Shown here: one piece after another, positions 25,099 through 33,949 of the stretch
How positions within the stretch are numbered: position 1 is the first letter of the stretch
Layout: each line of letters opens with the position of its first letter
DNA from: Amycolatopsis saalfeldensis
GTDB lineage: Bacteria; Actinomycetota; Actinomycetes; Mycobacteriales; Pseudonocardiaceae
Assembly (NCBI RefSeq): GCF_900110575.1
Contig: NZ_FOEF01000001.1
Span: 496,001 to 560,000 of the forward strand
Reading direction: 5' to 3'
DNA: 64,000 nt
The notes under the pieces: generated by a model
The model's input: the letters and a program-made list of their open reading frames with translations, nothing else
Databases searched by the model: none
What the model was told of the DNA's origin: nothing
Translations under genes and position numbers: made by a program

Positions 25099-26472
25099 AT
25101 GGGCGACGTGACGGCACAGCTGGCCGCGATCGTCGGGGAGGCGAACCTGCTCACGGGCGAGGCCATCTCCGACGACTACGCGCACGACGAAGCTCTCAGC
25201 TCTCCGCCGCAGAAGCCCGCGTACGTCGCGAAGCCCGCTTCGGCCGAAGAAGTCGCGGAGCTGCTGAAGGCCGCTTCGACGGCGAGCGTGCCCGTCACCG
25301 CGCGCGGGTCCGGCAGTGGTCTGTCGGCCGCCGCGCGCCCGTTGGCCGACGGCCTGGTCATCTCGTTCGAGCGGATGAACGCGGTGCTGGAGATCGACGT
25401 CGAGAACCACGTCGCCGTCGTACAGCCCGGCGTCACGCTGGCGGAGCTGGACGAGCGGGCCGCCGCCGCGGGCCTCACGTATCCCGTTTACCCCGGTGAG
25501 CTGAGCGCGACCATCGGCGGCACCGTCGGCACCAACGCGGGCGGCATGCGCGCGGTGAAGTACGGCGTCACGCGCAACAATGTGCTGGGCCTGCAGGCCG
25601 TGCTGCCGACGGGCGAGATCATCCGCACCGGCGGGCGCACGTCGAAGGTGTCCACCGGTTACGACCTCACGCAGCTGATCGTCGGCTCCGAGGGCACGCT
25701 GGCGCTCGCCACCGAGGTGATCGTGAAGCTGCACCCGCGGCTGCCGCACGGCGCCACGGTGCTCGCCCCGTTCGACGACCTCGACCAGGTGATGGCCGTG
25801 GTGCCGAAGATCGTGGCGAGCGGGCTGGCGCCGCACATCCTCGAGTACATCGACAACATGACGATGGCCGCGATGGTCTACAACGAGAAGCTCGAGCTGG
25901 GCGTGCCGGACGCGATCCGCGAGCGTTCCCAGGCTTATCTCTTGGTGGCGCTGGAAAACAGCGACACCGGACGGCTGGGCGAGGACGTCGAGACGCTCGG
26001 CGGGCTGCTGGACGAGCTGGGCGCGCTCGAGGTCTACGTCCTCGAAGGCGGCTCGGCGCGCAAGCTGGTCGAGGCGCGGGAGAAAGCGTTCTGGTCAGCC
26101 AAGGCGGCGGGTGCCGACGACGTGGTCGACGTGGTGGTGCCACGGTCGGCGATGCCGGTTTTCCTGGCCAAGGCCCGGGAACTCGCGCTCGCGGCCGGCG
26201 GCGGCGTGATCGGCTGCGGGCACGCCGGCGACGGCAACGTCCACCTCGCGGTCTTCTGCAAGGACCCGGAAGCCCGGACGAACCTGCTGACCGGCGTCTT
26301 CGCCTACGCCATGGAGCTGGGCGGCGCCATCTCCGGCGAGCACGGCCTCGGCCGGACCAAGGCCAAGTACTACCTGAAACTCGAGGACCCGGCGAAAGTC
26401 GAGCTGCTGCGCCGGATCAAGTCCGGCTTCGACCCCGCCGGCATCCTCAACCCCGGTGTCCTCTTCGGCTGA
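25099..26472 (+). CDS. FAD-binding oxidase, GlcD/D-lactate dehydrogenase family
   Basis: A 457-aa flavoenzyme of the vanillyl-alcohol-oxidase fold. The PP-loop FAD-binding region is near residues 55-80 (VTARGSGSGLSAAARPL), with the second FAD motif TVGTNAGGMRAVKYG and SEGTLALATEV. The C-terminal domain has GHAGDGNVHLAVF and SGEHGLGRTK, typical of GlcD and D-lactate dehydrogenases. It would oxidise a 2-hydroxy acid to a 2-keto acid. ATG 25099 (MGDVTAQLAAI) is preferred over 25030, whose extra 23 residues are Arg-rich and not conserved in type. The TPP enzyme follows after 31 bp, so a 2-hydroxy acid to keto acid to decarboxylated product route is plausible. Confidence 0.9.
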   Translation: MGDVTAQLAAIVGEANLLTGEAISDDYAHDEALSSPPQKPAYVAKPASAEEVAELLKAASTASVPVTARGSGSGLSAAARPLADGLVISFERMNAVLEIDVENHVAVVQPGVTLAELDERAAAAGLTYPVYPGELSATIGGTVGTNAGGMRAVKYGVTRNNVLGLQAVLPTGEIIRTGGRTSKVSTGYDLTQLIVGSEGTLALATEVIVKLHPRLPHGATVLAPFDDLDQVMAVVPKIVASGLAPHILEYIDNMTMAAMVYNEKLELGVPDAIRERSQAYLLVALENSDTGRLGEDVETLGGLLDELGALEVYVLEGGSARKLVEAREKAFWSAKAAGADDVVDVVVPRSAMPVFLAKARELALAAGGGVIGCGHAGDGNVHLAVFCKDPEARTNLLTGVFAYAMELGGAISGEHGLGRTKAKYYLKLEDPAKVELLRRIKSGFDPAGILNPGVLFG

Positions 26473-26503
26473 GCACCCGGTCTCCGACCAGAAAGCGAGC
26501 ACC

Positions 26504-28057
26504 ATGAACGGCGCCCAGTCCCTGATCCGCACGCTCGTCGACGCCGGGGTGGAGGTGTGTTTCTCGAACCCCGGCACGTCGGAGATGCACTTCGTCGCGG
26601 CGCTCGACTCCGTGCCGGAGATGCGCGGTGTGCTCGGGTTGTTCGAAGGAGCCGTGACCGGCGCGGCGGACGGCTACGCGCGGATGGCGGGCAGGCCGGC
26701 CGCGACGCTGCTGCACCTCGGGCCGGGCCTGGGCAACGGGCTGGCGAACCTGCACAACGCGCGGCGCGCACACACGCCGATCGTCAACATCGTCGGCGAT
26801 CATGCGACGTACCACAAGAAGTACGACGCGCCGCTGGAGTCGGACATCGATGCGATCGCGAGCTCGCTGGAGGGCTGGGTCCGGCGGTCCGAGCACACCA
26901 AGGACGTCGGCGCGGACGCGGCGGCGGCGGTCGCGGCGGCGCAGGACGCGCCCGGCCGGATCGCGACGCTGATCCTGCCCGCGGACGCTTCGTGGGGCGA
27001 AGGCGGCGAGACGTGTACGCCGATTCCGCCGCGCGCGCCACAATCCGTCGACGCGACGACGGTCAAGAAGATCGCCGAAGTGCTGCGCAGCGGCGAGTCC
27101 GTGGCGCTGCTCATCGGCGGCGCCGCCTGCCGTGAGCCGGGATTGCTGGCCACCAGCCGGATCGCGGCGGTGACGGGCGTGAAGGCGTTCGCGGAGACGT
27201 TCCCCGCGCGGCTGGAGCGCGGCGCCGGCCTGCCCTCGATCGACCGGCTCGGCTACCTGGCCGAGCAGGTGGCCTACCAGCTCGACGGCGTGAAGCACGT
27301 GATCGTGGCCGGAACCAAGCCGCCGGTGTCGTTTTTCGCCTACCCCAGCAAGCCGAGCGACCTGGTGCCGGAAGGCGCGCAGGTGCACGTGCTCGCCGAG
27401 GTGGGCCAGGACGCGACGGGCGCGCTGAACGACGTCGCCGCCCTCGTCGCCCCGGACACCGCGCCGGTGCTGCAGGAGGCTTCGCGCCCGGCGCTGCCGA
27501 GCGGCCCGCTGACGGCGCAGAACTGGGCCGACGTGATCGGCGCGCTGCTGCCCGAGCGCGCGATCATCGCGGACGAGGCCAACACGTCCGGCCTGCTCAT
27601 CCCGGCCGCGACGGCCGGCGCCCCGCGCCACGACGTGCTCACCCTGACCGGCGGCGCGATCGGCTACGGCATCCCGGTGGCGACGGGCGCCGCGGTCGCC
27701 GCCCCGGACCGCCCGGTGGTGAACCTCCAGTCCGACGGCAGCGCGCTGTACACGATTTCGGCGCTGTGGACGCAGGCGCGGGAGAACCTGAACGTCACCA
27801 CGGTGATCCTGAACAACCACGCGTACGCGATCCTGCGGATCGAGCTGCAGCGCGTCGGCGCCGCGCCGGACGGCCCGAAGGCCAACGACCTGCTCGACCT
27901 GAGCCGTCCGGACATGGACTTCGCGAAGATCGCGGAGGGCCTCGGCGTCCCGGCCACCCGGGCGACCACGGCGGACGAGCTGGCCGAGCAGTTCGCCCGC
28001 GCGCTGGCCGAGCCCGGGCCGCACCTGATCGACGCCGCGGTGCCTTCGCTGATCTGA
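26504..28057 (+). CDS. Thiamine pyrophosphate enzyme, acetolactate synthase large-subunit-like
   Basis: A 517-aa TPP enzyme. Glu49 (GLFEGAVTGAADGYAR) activates the cofactor. The C-terminal PP domain has LQSDGSALYTISALW and then NNHAYAILRIEL, the Mg-TPP site. The N-terminus (SLIRTLVDAGVEVCFSNPGTSEMHF) is characteristic of a stand-alone acetolactate-synthase-like group related to benzoylformate decarboxylases. No small subunit is nearby. The ATG 26504 has AAAGCGAG-type purines ahead. It is co-directional with and close behind the GlcD-like oxidase, suggesting it decarboxylates or ligates the keto acid product. Confidence 0.85.
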   Translation: MNGAQSLIRTLVDAGVEVCFSNPGTSEMHFVAALDSVPEMRGVLGLFEGAVTGAADGYARMAGRPAATLLHLGPGLGNGLANLHNARRAHTPIVNIVGDHATYHKKYDAPLESDIDAIASSLEGWVRRSEHTKDVGADAAAAVAAAQDAPGRIATLILPADASWGEGGETCTPIPPRAPQSVDATTVKKIAEVLRSGESVALLIGGAACREPGLLATSRIAAVTGVKAFAETFPARLERGAGLPSIDRLGYLAEQVAYQLDGVKHVIVAGTKPPVSFFAYPSKPSDLVPEGAQVHVLAEVGQDATGALNDVAALVAPDTAPVLQEASRPALPSGPLTAQNWADVIGALLPERAIIADEANTSGLLIPAATAGAPRHDVLTLTGGAIGYGIPVATGAAVAAPDRPVVNLQSDGSALYTISALWTQARENLNVTTVILNNHAYAILRIELQRVGAAPDGPKANDLLDLSRPDMDFAKIAEGLGVPATRATTADELAEQFARALAEPGPHLIDAAVPSLI

Positions 28058-28070
28058 GCCGCACGAGTCC

Positions 28071-29232
28071 TTAGGCCGCAACGGGTTCACGAGCGGTGGC
28101 GGCGCGGGCGCGTGGGACGAGGGCAGTGAAGCCCAGCCCCACCGCCGCGACCGCGAACGTCGCCCGGAAACCCGTGAGGGACGGCCAAGTCAGGCCGCCG
28201 GCGGTGATGGTCAGCTGGGCGAGCATGGTGGCCATCACCGCGCTGGAGGTGGACGTGCCGACCGAGCGCATCATCTCCAGCGCGTTGTCCATCAGCAGGA
28301 TCGCGAAAACGTAGCCCAGCGCGATCACCACGGCACCGGTCATCAGCGTGGTTCGCGCGCCGTAACGGTTGGTCAGCCGCGCCGAGACCGGGGACAGCAG
28401 CATCATCACCAGCCCGTTCGGCGCCAGGCACAGACCGGCCTCGACCATCGTGCGGCCGAGGCCGTAGCCGGTGGACGACGGCGCCTGCAGCAGCTGCGGG
28501 AACGACAAAGCCATCGCGTAAATGGCAAAACCGACCATGATCGACGCCAGGTTGGTGAACAGCACCGGCCGCGGCGGCGAATCCGAGCGTGCGCGGGCTG
28601 CCCCAGCTCCACGTGGCGCCCTTGACGATCGGGAGCAGCAGACAGGTCAGCCCGGCCACGAGGCCGAGCGCGCCCAGGTAGTCGAACGGCGCGGGCGTGC
28701 GCACCGGCGACTCCGGCACGTACCGCAGGATCAGCAGCGCGCACGCCAGCCCGAGCGCGGCGGAGCCCCAGAACAGCACGTGCCAGTCGGTGTTCTGCGC
28801 GACCACCGCCGCCAGCGGCAGGCCGATCGCGCCGCCGACCCCGAGCGTCGCGCTCATCAGGGAGATCGCGCCGCTGACGCGGGCGGCCGGCAGCTCGTCC
28901 CGCATGATGCTGATACCCAAGGGAATCACGCCCATCGCGCAGCCCTGGAGCCCGCGGCCGGCCACCATCAGCGCGAGCGAGCTGGTCAGCGCCGAGAGCA
29001 CCGAGCCGGCCACCAGCACGGCGAGGCTCGCCAGCAGCACCCGCCGCTTGCCGTAGAGGTCGCCGAGCCGGCCGCTCACCGGCGTGATCACCGCCGCCGC
29101 GAGCAGCGTGACGGTGACGACCCACGACGCGTCCGCCGTGGCGTCGTGCGAGCTGGTCGCGTCGTTCATGCAAACGCTGGTCGTGCCGCTCATCCCGGCG
29201 TTTCCGCAGCTGCTCGGCGCTTCGACTACCAA
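28071..29232 (-). pseudogene. MFS multidrug exporter, decayed by deletions and an inversion
   Basis: The minus strand encodes most of an EmrB/QacA-like exporter in two frames. About 29130-28590 gives DASWVVTVTLLAAAV through GRLGDLYGKRRVLL to the middle of the protein. The frame then shifts and 28565-28071 gives VLFTNLASIMVGFAIY through to the C-terminus. Comparison with the family plan shows about 30 residues missing at the frame change and a similar gap at LLMDNALEMMRSVGTS. The N-terminal segment SFMQTLVVPLIPAFPQLL is present but on the opposite strand (29142-29231). The gene therefore cannot make a functional transporter. Limits at the N-terminal side are approximate. Confidence 0.75.
29142..29231 (+). 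other. Inverted N-terminal segment of the MFS pseudogene
   Basis: Read on the plus strand this segment encodes CELVASFMQTLVVPLIPAFPQLLGAS, the expected first transmembrane helix of the exporter whose remaining sequence is on the minus strand. In intact relatives this directly precedes a D-A-S-W motif, which here lies on the minus strand at about 29125. A 7-bp inverted repeat (ACGACGC 29124-29130 / GCGTCGT 29141-29147) lies at the inner junction and may have templated the rearrangement. Confidence 0.6.
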
Positions 29233-29326
29233 AACGCACGGTACCGGGCAGCACCGACAATCTTCGTGCTTCGTGATCGACCCGACTTAGCGGACTGAGC
29301 CGAACGGAGCAGTCATTCCGGACGCG

Positions 29327-30313
29327 TCATCCCCAGCTGTGGAATCCGTTCAGTGCGGTGAACAGGTACTGCGCGGCCAGCAGCACCACCGAAGCGACGC
29401 CGCCCCACCACGCCTTGCGGGACACGGGTTCGGCGCGCCGCCACAGGCTGACGCCGAGCGGGACGAACACGGCGGCGAGGAGCACCGCACCGGTGAGGGT
29501 GCTGAAGTCGGCGCCCTTCAGCACTCCGCTGTAGTGGGTCAGCATGAACGACACGCCGAGCGCGGGCACCCAGCCGAGCACCCTCGCCCGGTACGCGCCG
29601 ATCGCGAGCACCGCCCACGCGAGGTTGTCGCTGCCGTCGAGGGTCTGCAGTACGTACCAGGCCTGGTAGGTGCCGCCCACCGCCCTCGTCGCGGTCTCCA
29701 GCCCTTGCGCGGGCACCAATTGCAGGGCCAGGAAGCTGATGCCGTCCTGGAAGATGCGCACCGTGCTGCCCACGATCGCGATGGTCGCTCCCCAGAAGGC
29801 CCACCCGGGCCGTTCCCGGCCGATCAATCCGGTCAGGGCAAGGAAAGCGGGAATCATCAGCACCAGGCCGGCGGTGTAGAGGCCGTACGAGGTGAGGATG
29901 GTTCCCGGCGCGCCGGCCATGGCAGCCAGCTGCGCGGGGAAGAAGAAGTCGTATCCCGCTCGGACCACCTCCCCGGCCAGCAACAGCGAGGGCGCCAGGA
30001 TGAGCGAGGCCGCACCGAAACGGGATCCCGGCCAGCCGGTGACCGGGCCCGGTGCGCGCACTGTCATGGCCGCACCGGCACCCAGCAGCAGCCGGCCGGC
30101 GACAAGCCCCACCACCAGCGAACCGACCGTCGAAGCGATGGCCGAAAGCTCGGTTTCGCCCCAGCGCAGCTGACCGACTCCGAGCAGTTCGGTGAGTGCG
30201 AAGCCGCCCACTCCGCCCAGCACCACGGCCACGGCGAAAACGGCGATCGCCCGGAGATCGGCCGCGGGGCGCCTCGGTGGGGTCTCGGGCTCAAGCAATG
30301 TCGTCATCGGCAC
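29327..30313 (-). CDS. Integral membrane protein of unknown function
   Basis: A 328-aa protein with about eight hydrophobic segments, for example AIAVFAVAVVLGGVGGFAL near residue 22 and VASVVLLAAQYLFTAL at the C-terminus. It has no signal peptide, transporter signature or catalytic motif I recognise. The start is ATG 30313 or, two codons in, ATG 30307 (MTTLLEPETPP). It is divergent from a two-component system across about 100 bp and may be its target, a common arrangement for NarL-type systems in actinobacteria. Confidence 0.7.
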   Translation of the reverse strand: MPMTTLLEPETPPRRPAADLRAIAVFAVAVVLGGVGGFALTELLGVGQLRWGETELSAIASTVGSLVVGLVAGRLLLGAGAAMTVRAPGPVTGWPGSRFGAASLILAPSLLLAGEVVRAGYDFFFPAQLAAMAGAPGTILTSYGLYTAGLVLMIPAFLALTGLIGRERPGWAFWGATIAIVGSTVRIFQDGISFLALQLVPAQGLETATRAVGGTYQAWYVLQTLDGSDNLAWAVLAIGAYRARVLGWVPALGVSFMLTHYSGVLKGADFSTLTGAVLLAAVFVPLGVSLWRRAEPVSRKAWWGGVASVVLLAAQYLFTALNGFHSWG

Positions 30314-30417
30314 ACGGTCCCGCGCGGGGACACCCGGCCGAGTCTGGCCGGAGTCCGATCTTCGATGTCTGACCTGAGTAGGACGCGGCGCGGCGAAACC
30401 GGCGGTAGCGTGCCGGT

Positions 30418-31644
30418 GTGGCGCAGCAGCTCGCCGGCCTGAACCGGCTCCGGGAACCCCGGCGTCATCGCGCGGTGGTGCTCGACGTCGCGGTGGCGCT
30501 GGCTTTGACGTTGCTGGTGCCCTACACCCTGCTCGACCCGCCCGGTCCGGCGTACCCGGGCCCGGTGTGGGTTGCCTGGACGGTAGGAGCAGCCGTGGGG
30601 CTGCCGCTGCTGCTGCGTCGCCGTTGGAGCATTCCGGTGCTGGCCTGGGTCGTGCTCGTCGCCGCGGTGGCGACCTTCCTCGGCATCGGCGGCACAGGGG
30701 CGTTGTGGGTGGCCTACGCGCCTGCCGCCGTGGCCGCGTACACAGTGGCGAACCTGACCGACCGGACCACCACGGCCGTCGCGGCGCTGGTCGCCTGCCT
30801 CGCAGCTGCCGCTGTGACGATCCCCAGGTTCTACAGTGCCCACCTGCCGATGGGCGCGTCGCACAGCGAAGTGCCGCTGTGGTGGCAGTTCGAGCTCGGG
30901 ACCGTGGCCGTCCAGCTCAGCGTGGCCTGGGCGGCCGGGCGGGTGGTGCACTCGCGACGCGCGGCCAGAACCGCGTTCGCGCGTCACTCGGCGGTGGAGG
31001 CGGTGGCCGACGAGCGGCTCCGGATCGCCCGCGAGCTGCACGACATCCTCGGCCACAGCATGAGCCTGATCGCGATCAAGGCCACGGTGGCGGGCCGTCT
31101 CGCCGATGAGAACCCCGAACACGCGAAGGCCGCGCTGAGCACCATCGAGCAGACCAGCCAGGCCGCGATGGTCGAGATCCGCCGGCTGCTCGGGGTGCTG
31201 CGCCCCGCCGCTGACGACCCTGACGGTCCCGCCTTGAGCCCGCTGCCCGGCAGCGCGGACCTGCCCGCCTTGGTCGAGCGGCTCTGCGGCCCGGGCCTGG
31301 CGGCCGACCTCACGCTGACCGGAACGGCCGGCCTCCCGCCGAGTGTCGACCTGGCCGTGTTCCGCATCGTGCAGGAGGCGCTCACCAACGTGGTCGAGCA
31401 CTCCGAGGCCCGGCACTGCCGGATCGCCGTGCGCGGGCTGGCCGGCGCGGTCCACGTCGAGGTCGCCGACGACGGACCGGCCCGCGCGGTCCCGCGCCGC
31501 CGTCCGGGCGGTGGGCAGGGCCTGATCGGGATGCGGGAACGGATCGCCGTCTTCGGCGGCACGCTGGCTGCCGGCCCGGTCGCCCGCGGCGGGTTCCGGG
31601 TCGTGGCCGAGATCCCCCGCACCGAGCCGGAGACCGCCTCGTGA
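30418..31644 (+). CDS. Sensor histidine kinase (NarL/DesK type)
   Basis: A 408-aa kinase. The N-terminus has about five membrane segments (residues 20-190) with almost no extracellular domain, so it probably senses a membrane or intramembrane signal. The HisKA_3 dimerisation domain carries RIARELHDILGHSMSL with the phospho-His near 209. A HATPase domain follows with FRIVQEALTNVVEHS (N box) and GQGLIGMRERI (G box). The start is GTG 30418. Its stop overlaps the response regulator start in GTGA (31641-31644). Confidence 0.9.
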   Translation: MAQQLAGLNRLREPRRHRAVVLDVAVALALTLLVPYTLLDPPGPAYPGPVWVAWTVGAAVGLPLLLRRRWSIPVLAWVVLVAAVATFLGIGGTGALWVAYAPAAVAAYTVANLTDRTTTAVAALVACLAAAAVTIPRFYSAHLPMGASHSEVPLWWQFELGTVAVQLSVAWAAGRVVHSRRAARTAFARHSAVEAVADERLRIARELHDILGHSMSLIAIKATVAGRLADENPEHAKAALSTIEQTSQAAMVEIRRLLGVLRPAADDPDGPALSPLPGSADLPALVERLCGPGLAADLTLTGTAGLPPSVDLAVFRIVQEALTNVVEHSEARHCRIAVRGLAGAVHVEVADDGPARAVPRRRPGGGQGLIGMRERIAVFGGTLAAGPVARGGFRVVAEIPRTEPETAS

Positions 31645-32315
31645 CGGCCCCGGACACCCGGGTGCTGCTCGCCGACGACCACGCGCTCGTCCGGGAGAGC
31701 TTCCGCGCTCTGCTCGAGGCCGAGCCCGGGCTCCGGCCGGTCGGCGAGGCCGGCACCGGCGCCGAGGCCGTCCGGCTGGCCCGCGTCCACCGGCCGGACG
31801 TCGTGCTGATGGACGTCCGGATGCCGGACATGGACGGGATCGAAGCCACCCGGCGCATCTGCGCCGACCCCGAGACGGCGTCGGCGCACGTCCTCATCCT
31901 CACCACCTTCGACCTCGACGAGTACGTCTACGCCGCGCTGCGGGCCGGGGCCGGCGGATTCCTGGTCAAGGACTCGACCGCGGCCGAGCTGATCACCGCC
32001 ATCCGCGTGGTCGCCGCGGGCGAGGCACTGCTGGCGCCGCGTATCACGCGCCGCCTCATCGCCACGTTCGCCCGCCAGGGGCCGCCGGCCGGGCCCACCA
32101 CCGCGGCGTTGCGGGGCCTCACCGAACGCGAACGAGAAGTCCTCACCTTGATCGCACGCGGCCTGTCCAACACCGAGATCGCCGAGAGTCTGTACATCGC
32201 TCTGGGCACGGTGAAAACCCACGTCGGACGCCTGCTGTCCAAGCTGGACGCACGCGATCGCGCGCAGCTGGTCATCACCGCCTACGAGGCCGGACTGGTC
32301 ACTCCGGGCGGGTGA
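31641..32315 (+). CDS. LuxR/NarL family response regulator
   Basis: A 224-aa two-domain regulator. The receiver domain has the acidic pair in LLADDH, the phospho-acceptor Asp near residue 56 in VVLMDVRMPDMDG, and Lys in GGFLVKDS. A LuxR-type helix-turn-helix occupies the C-terminus (LTEREREVLTLIARGLSN, then TVKTHVGRLL). The GTG start is translationally coupled to the kinase by a 4-bp overlap. Cognate targets probably include the divergent membrane protein. Confidence 0.93.
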   Translation: MTAPDTRVLLADDHALVRESFRALLEAEPGLRPVGEAGTGAEAVRLARVHRPDVVLMDVRMPDMDGIEATRRICADPETASAHVLILTTFDLDEYVYAALRAGAGGFLVKDSTAAELITAIRVVAAGEALLAPRITRRLIATFARQGPPAGPTTAALRGLTEREREVLTLIARGLSNTEIAESLYIALGTVKTHVGRLLSKLDARDRAQLVITAYEAGLVTPGG

Positions 32316-32806
32316 CGCCGAAACGATTCGAGTCGACCGCCGAGAATCGATATCTACATCGAAGACGAGTTCCGAAAAGCGCTACTCCGGGTTAATGGAT
32401 TAGAATAGCCCCAGGCCAGCGACTTTTCTCGTTATCTGTCGACACCATTCGACACCCACATGGACGTGCGCGCCAAACGATCACGCTCGGTCGCTAGTTC
32501 TCATCGTTCGGCCGCGTTTCCCAGGGGAACCTGGGAGATGATCATTCGTCCTTCGCGGCCGTCGCTACTGGCTCGCGCATCTCCGCACTACCACCCGCAC
32601 CTCCCCTATCACGACACGAAGCCAGCACACGGCCGGTGGCCATTGTCACGATCAAGCTTCGGGATGGTGTTCACCGCCGAACGGGCGTAACACGGTATCG
32701 CCTGAAGGCGACCCGAGCAGTACGACCCATCGGCGAGGGAGGGCTCGACGTTGACTGGATGACTCAGACGCGCGGGGAACGATTCGGCAACAAAAGCGGC
32801 CGTGCG
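32316..32806. other. Gene-free lower-GC intergenic region
   Basis: About 490 bp with distinctly more A+T than the flanks and no coding signal. Open frames within it use codons unlike neighbouring genes. It presumably holds the terminator of the two-component operon and the promoter of the FAD monooxygenase. I see no strong hairpin or operator. Confidence 0.4.
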
Positions 32807-33949
32807 ATGCCGTCCTCGTCCGAACGGAGCAGCATCACCGCGGTGCCGAACAGTTCTGAGCGACGAGCAGTGGTCGCGGGCGGCGGGGTCGTGGGTCTGA
32901 CCACGGGGCTCGCCCTGCGCCAGGCCGGATTCGATGTGCTGGTGTGCGAGCAGGAGCCGCAGGTGCGCGGCATCGGCGCCGCGCTCGGGCTGTGGGCCAA
33001 CGCGCTGGAGGTCTTCGACCGGCTCGGCGTCGGCGCCGGGATCCGCGCCGCCGGTCATCCGAGCGCGATCCGCTACCAGGACCCCACCGGGCAGGTGCTG
33101 GACGAGCACTACGCCGACCTCGCCGGCGTCGACTACCTGATGGTCACCCGCCAGCGGCTCAACGAACTGCTCGCCGAGGCCATTGGTCCGGACCACCTGC
33201 GCACAAGCGCCCGCGTGGTCGGTTATGAGGACCGGGCCGACGCCGTCACCGTGCGGTTCGAGGACGGCAGCACCACGGAAGCCGACCTGCTCGTCGGCGC
33301 CGACGGCGTCTATTCGAAGGTGCGCGAGCAGCTTTCACCCGGTTCCGCCGCGCAGGAATACCCGGGACACCTGGCGTGGCGCGGAATCGTGCCGGAGAGC
33401 GCGATCCCGGAGATCACCAGCGAACGGTTCGTGGTCGGGCGCGAGCGCACCCGCGGCGGGGTGGTGCGCAGCGGCGGCGGGCTCGCGTTCTGGGTGCTCG
33501 CGCAGCTGGGCGCGCAGTCCTCGGCCGCGTCCGGGAAGCAGGAAGCCCTTGCGCTCGTGCCCCATCTGCACGAAGGCGACTGGACGTTCCCGCTGCGCGA
33601 AGCGATCGAAGCGACGCCGGAAGACAAGGTGGTCCGCAATCGTGTGATGGCCGTGCCACGGCAAACGCGCTGGGTCGGGGGCCGTGTGGCGCTGGCCGGC
33701 GACGCGGCGCACGCGCTTTCGCCACACATCACTTCGGGCGCCTCGCTGGGCATCGAGGACGCCGCCGTGCTGGCTGACCACTTAGGACAGTCCGCCGACG
33801 TGCCCGCCGCACTCAAGGCGTACGAAGCCGGCCGGCTCCCGCGCTACGCCGAGGCGTACCGCCGGGTCGACGAGGTCGCCGAGGCCTCGGTGGAGCCGCG
33901 CGAGTTCGCCAAGGAGTTCTTCGGCTTCATCCGGTGGATGCTCGGCTAG
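32807..33949 (+). CDS. FAD-dependent monooxygenase (aromatic hydroxylase type), contains a TTA codon
   Basis: A ~380-aa flavoprotein monooxygenase of the PHBH/UbiH group. It has the GxGxxG FAD site (VVAGGGVVGLTTGLAL), the DG motif (LLVGADGVYSKVRE) and the second FAD motif (RVALAGDAAHALSPHITSG). It would hydroxylate an aromatic or polyketide substrate with NAD(P)H and O2. ATG 32807 is chosen because the open frame upstream to 32636 has non-coding codon usage; GTG alternatives a little further in are possible. A TTA leucine codon lies at 33782-33784, making translation dependent on the rare tRNA (bldA-type). Its stop overlaps the convergent GH92 stop within GCTAGC. Confidence 0.85.
   Translation: MPSSSERSSITAVPNSSERRAVVAGGGVVGLTTGLALRQAGFDVLVCEQEPQVRGIGAALGLWANALEVFDRLGVGAGIRAAGHPSAIRYQDPTGQVLDEHYADLAGVDYLMVTRQRLNELLAEAIGPDHLRTSARVVGYEDRADAVTVRFEDGSTTEADLLVGADGVYSKVREQLSPGSAAQEYPGHLAWRGIVPESAIPEITSERFVVGRERTRGGVVRSGGGLAFWVLAQLGAQSSAASGKQEALALVPHLHEGDWTFPLREAIEATPEDKVVRNRVMAVPRQTRWVGGRVALAGDAAHALSPHITSGASLGIEDAAVLADHLGQSADVPAALKAYEAGRLPRYAEAYRRVDEVAEASVEPREFAKEFFGFIRWMLG

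Noticed and set aside
26504..28057. Biosynthetic acetolactate synthase (ilvB) for valine/isoleucine
   Set aside because: No ilvN-type small subunit or ilvC is nearby, and the N-terminus resembles stand-alone catabolic TPP enzymes.
32636..32806. N-terminal extension of the FAD monooxygenase from the ATG/GTG near 32636
   Set aside because: Codon usage here lacks the GC-ending bias of the rest of the gene and the sequence precedes the FAD-binding motif by far more than in the family.
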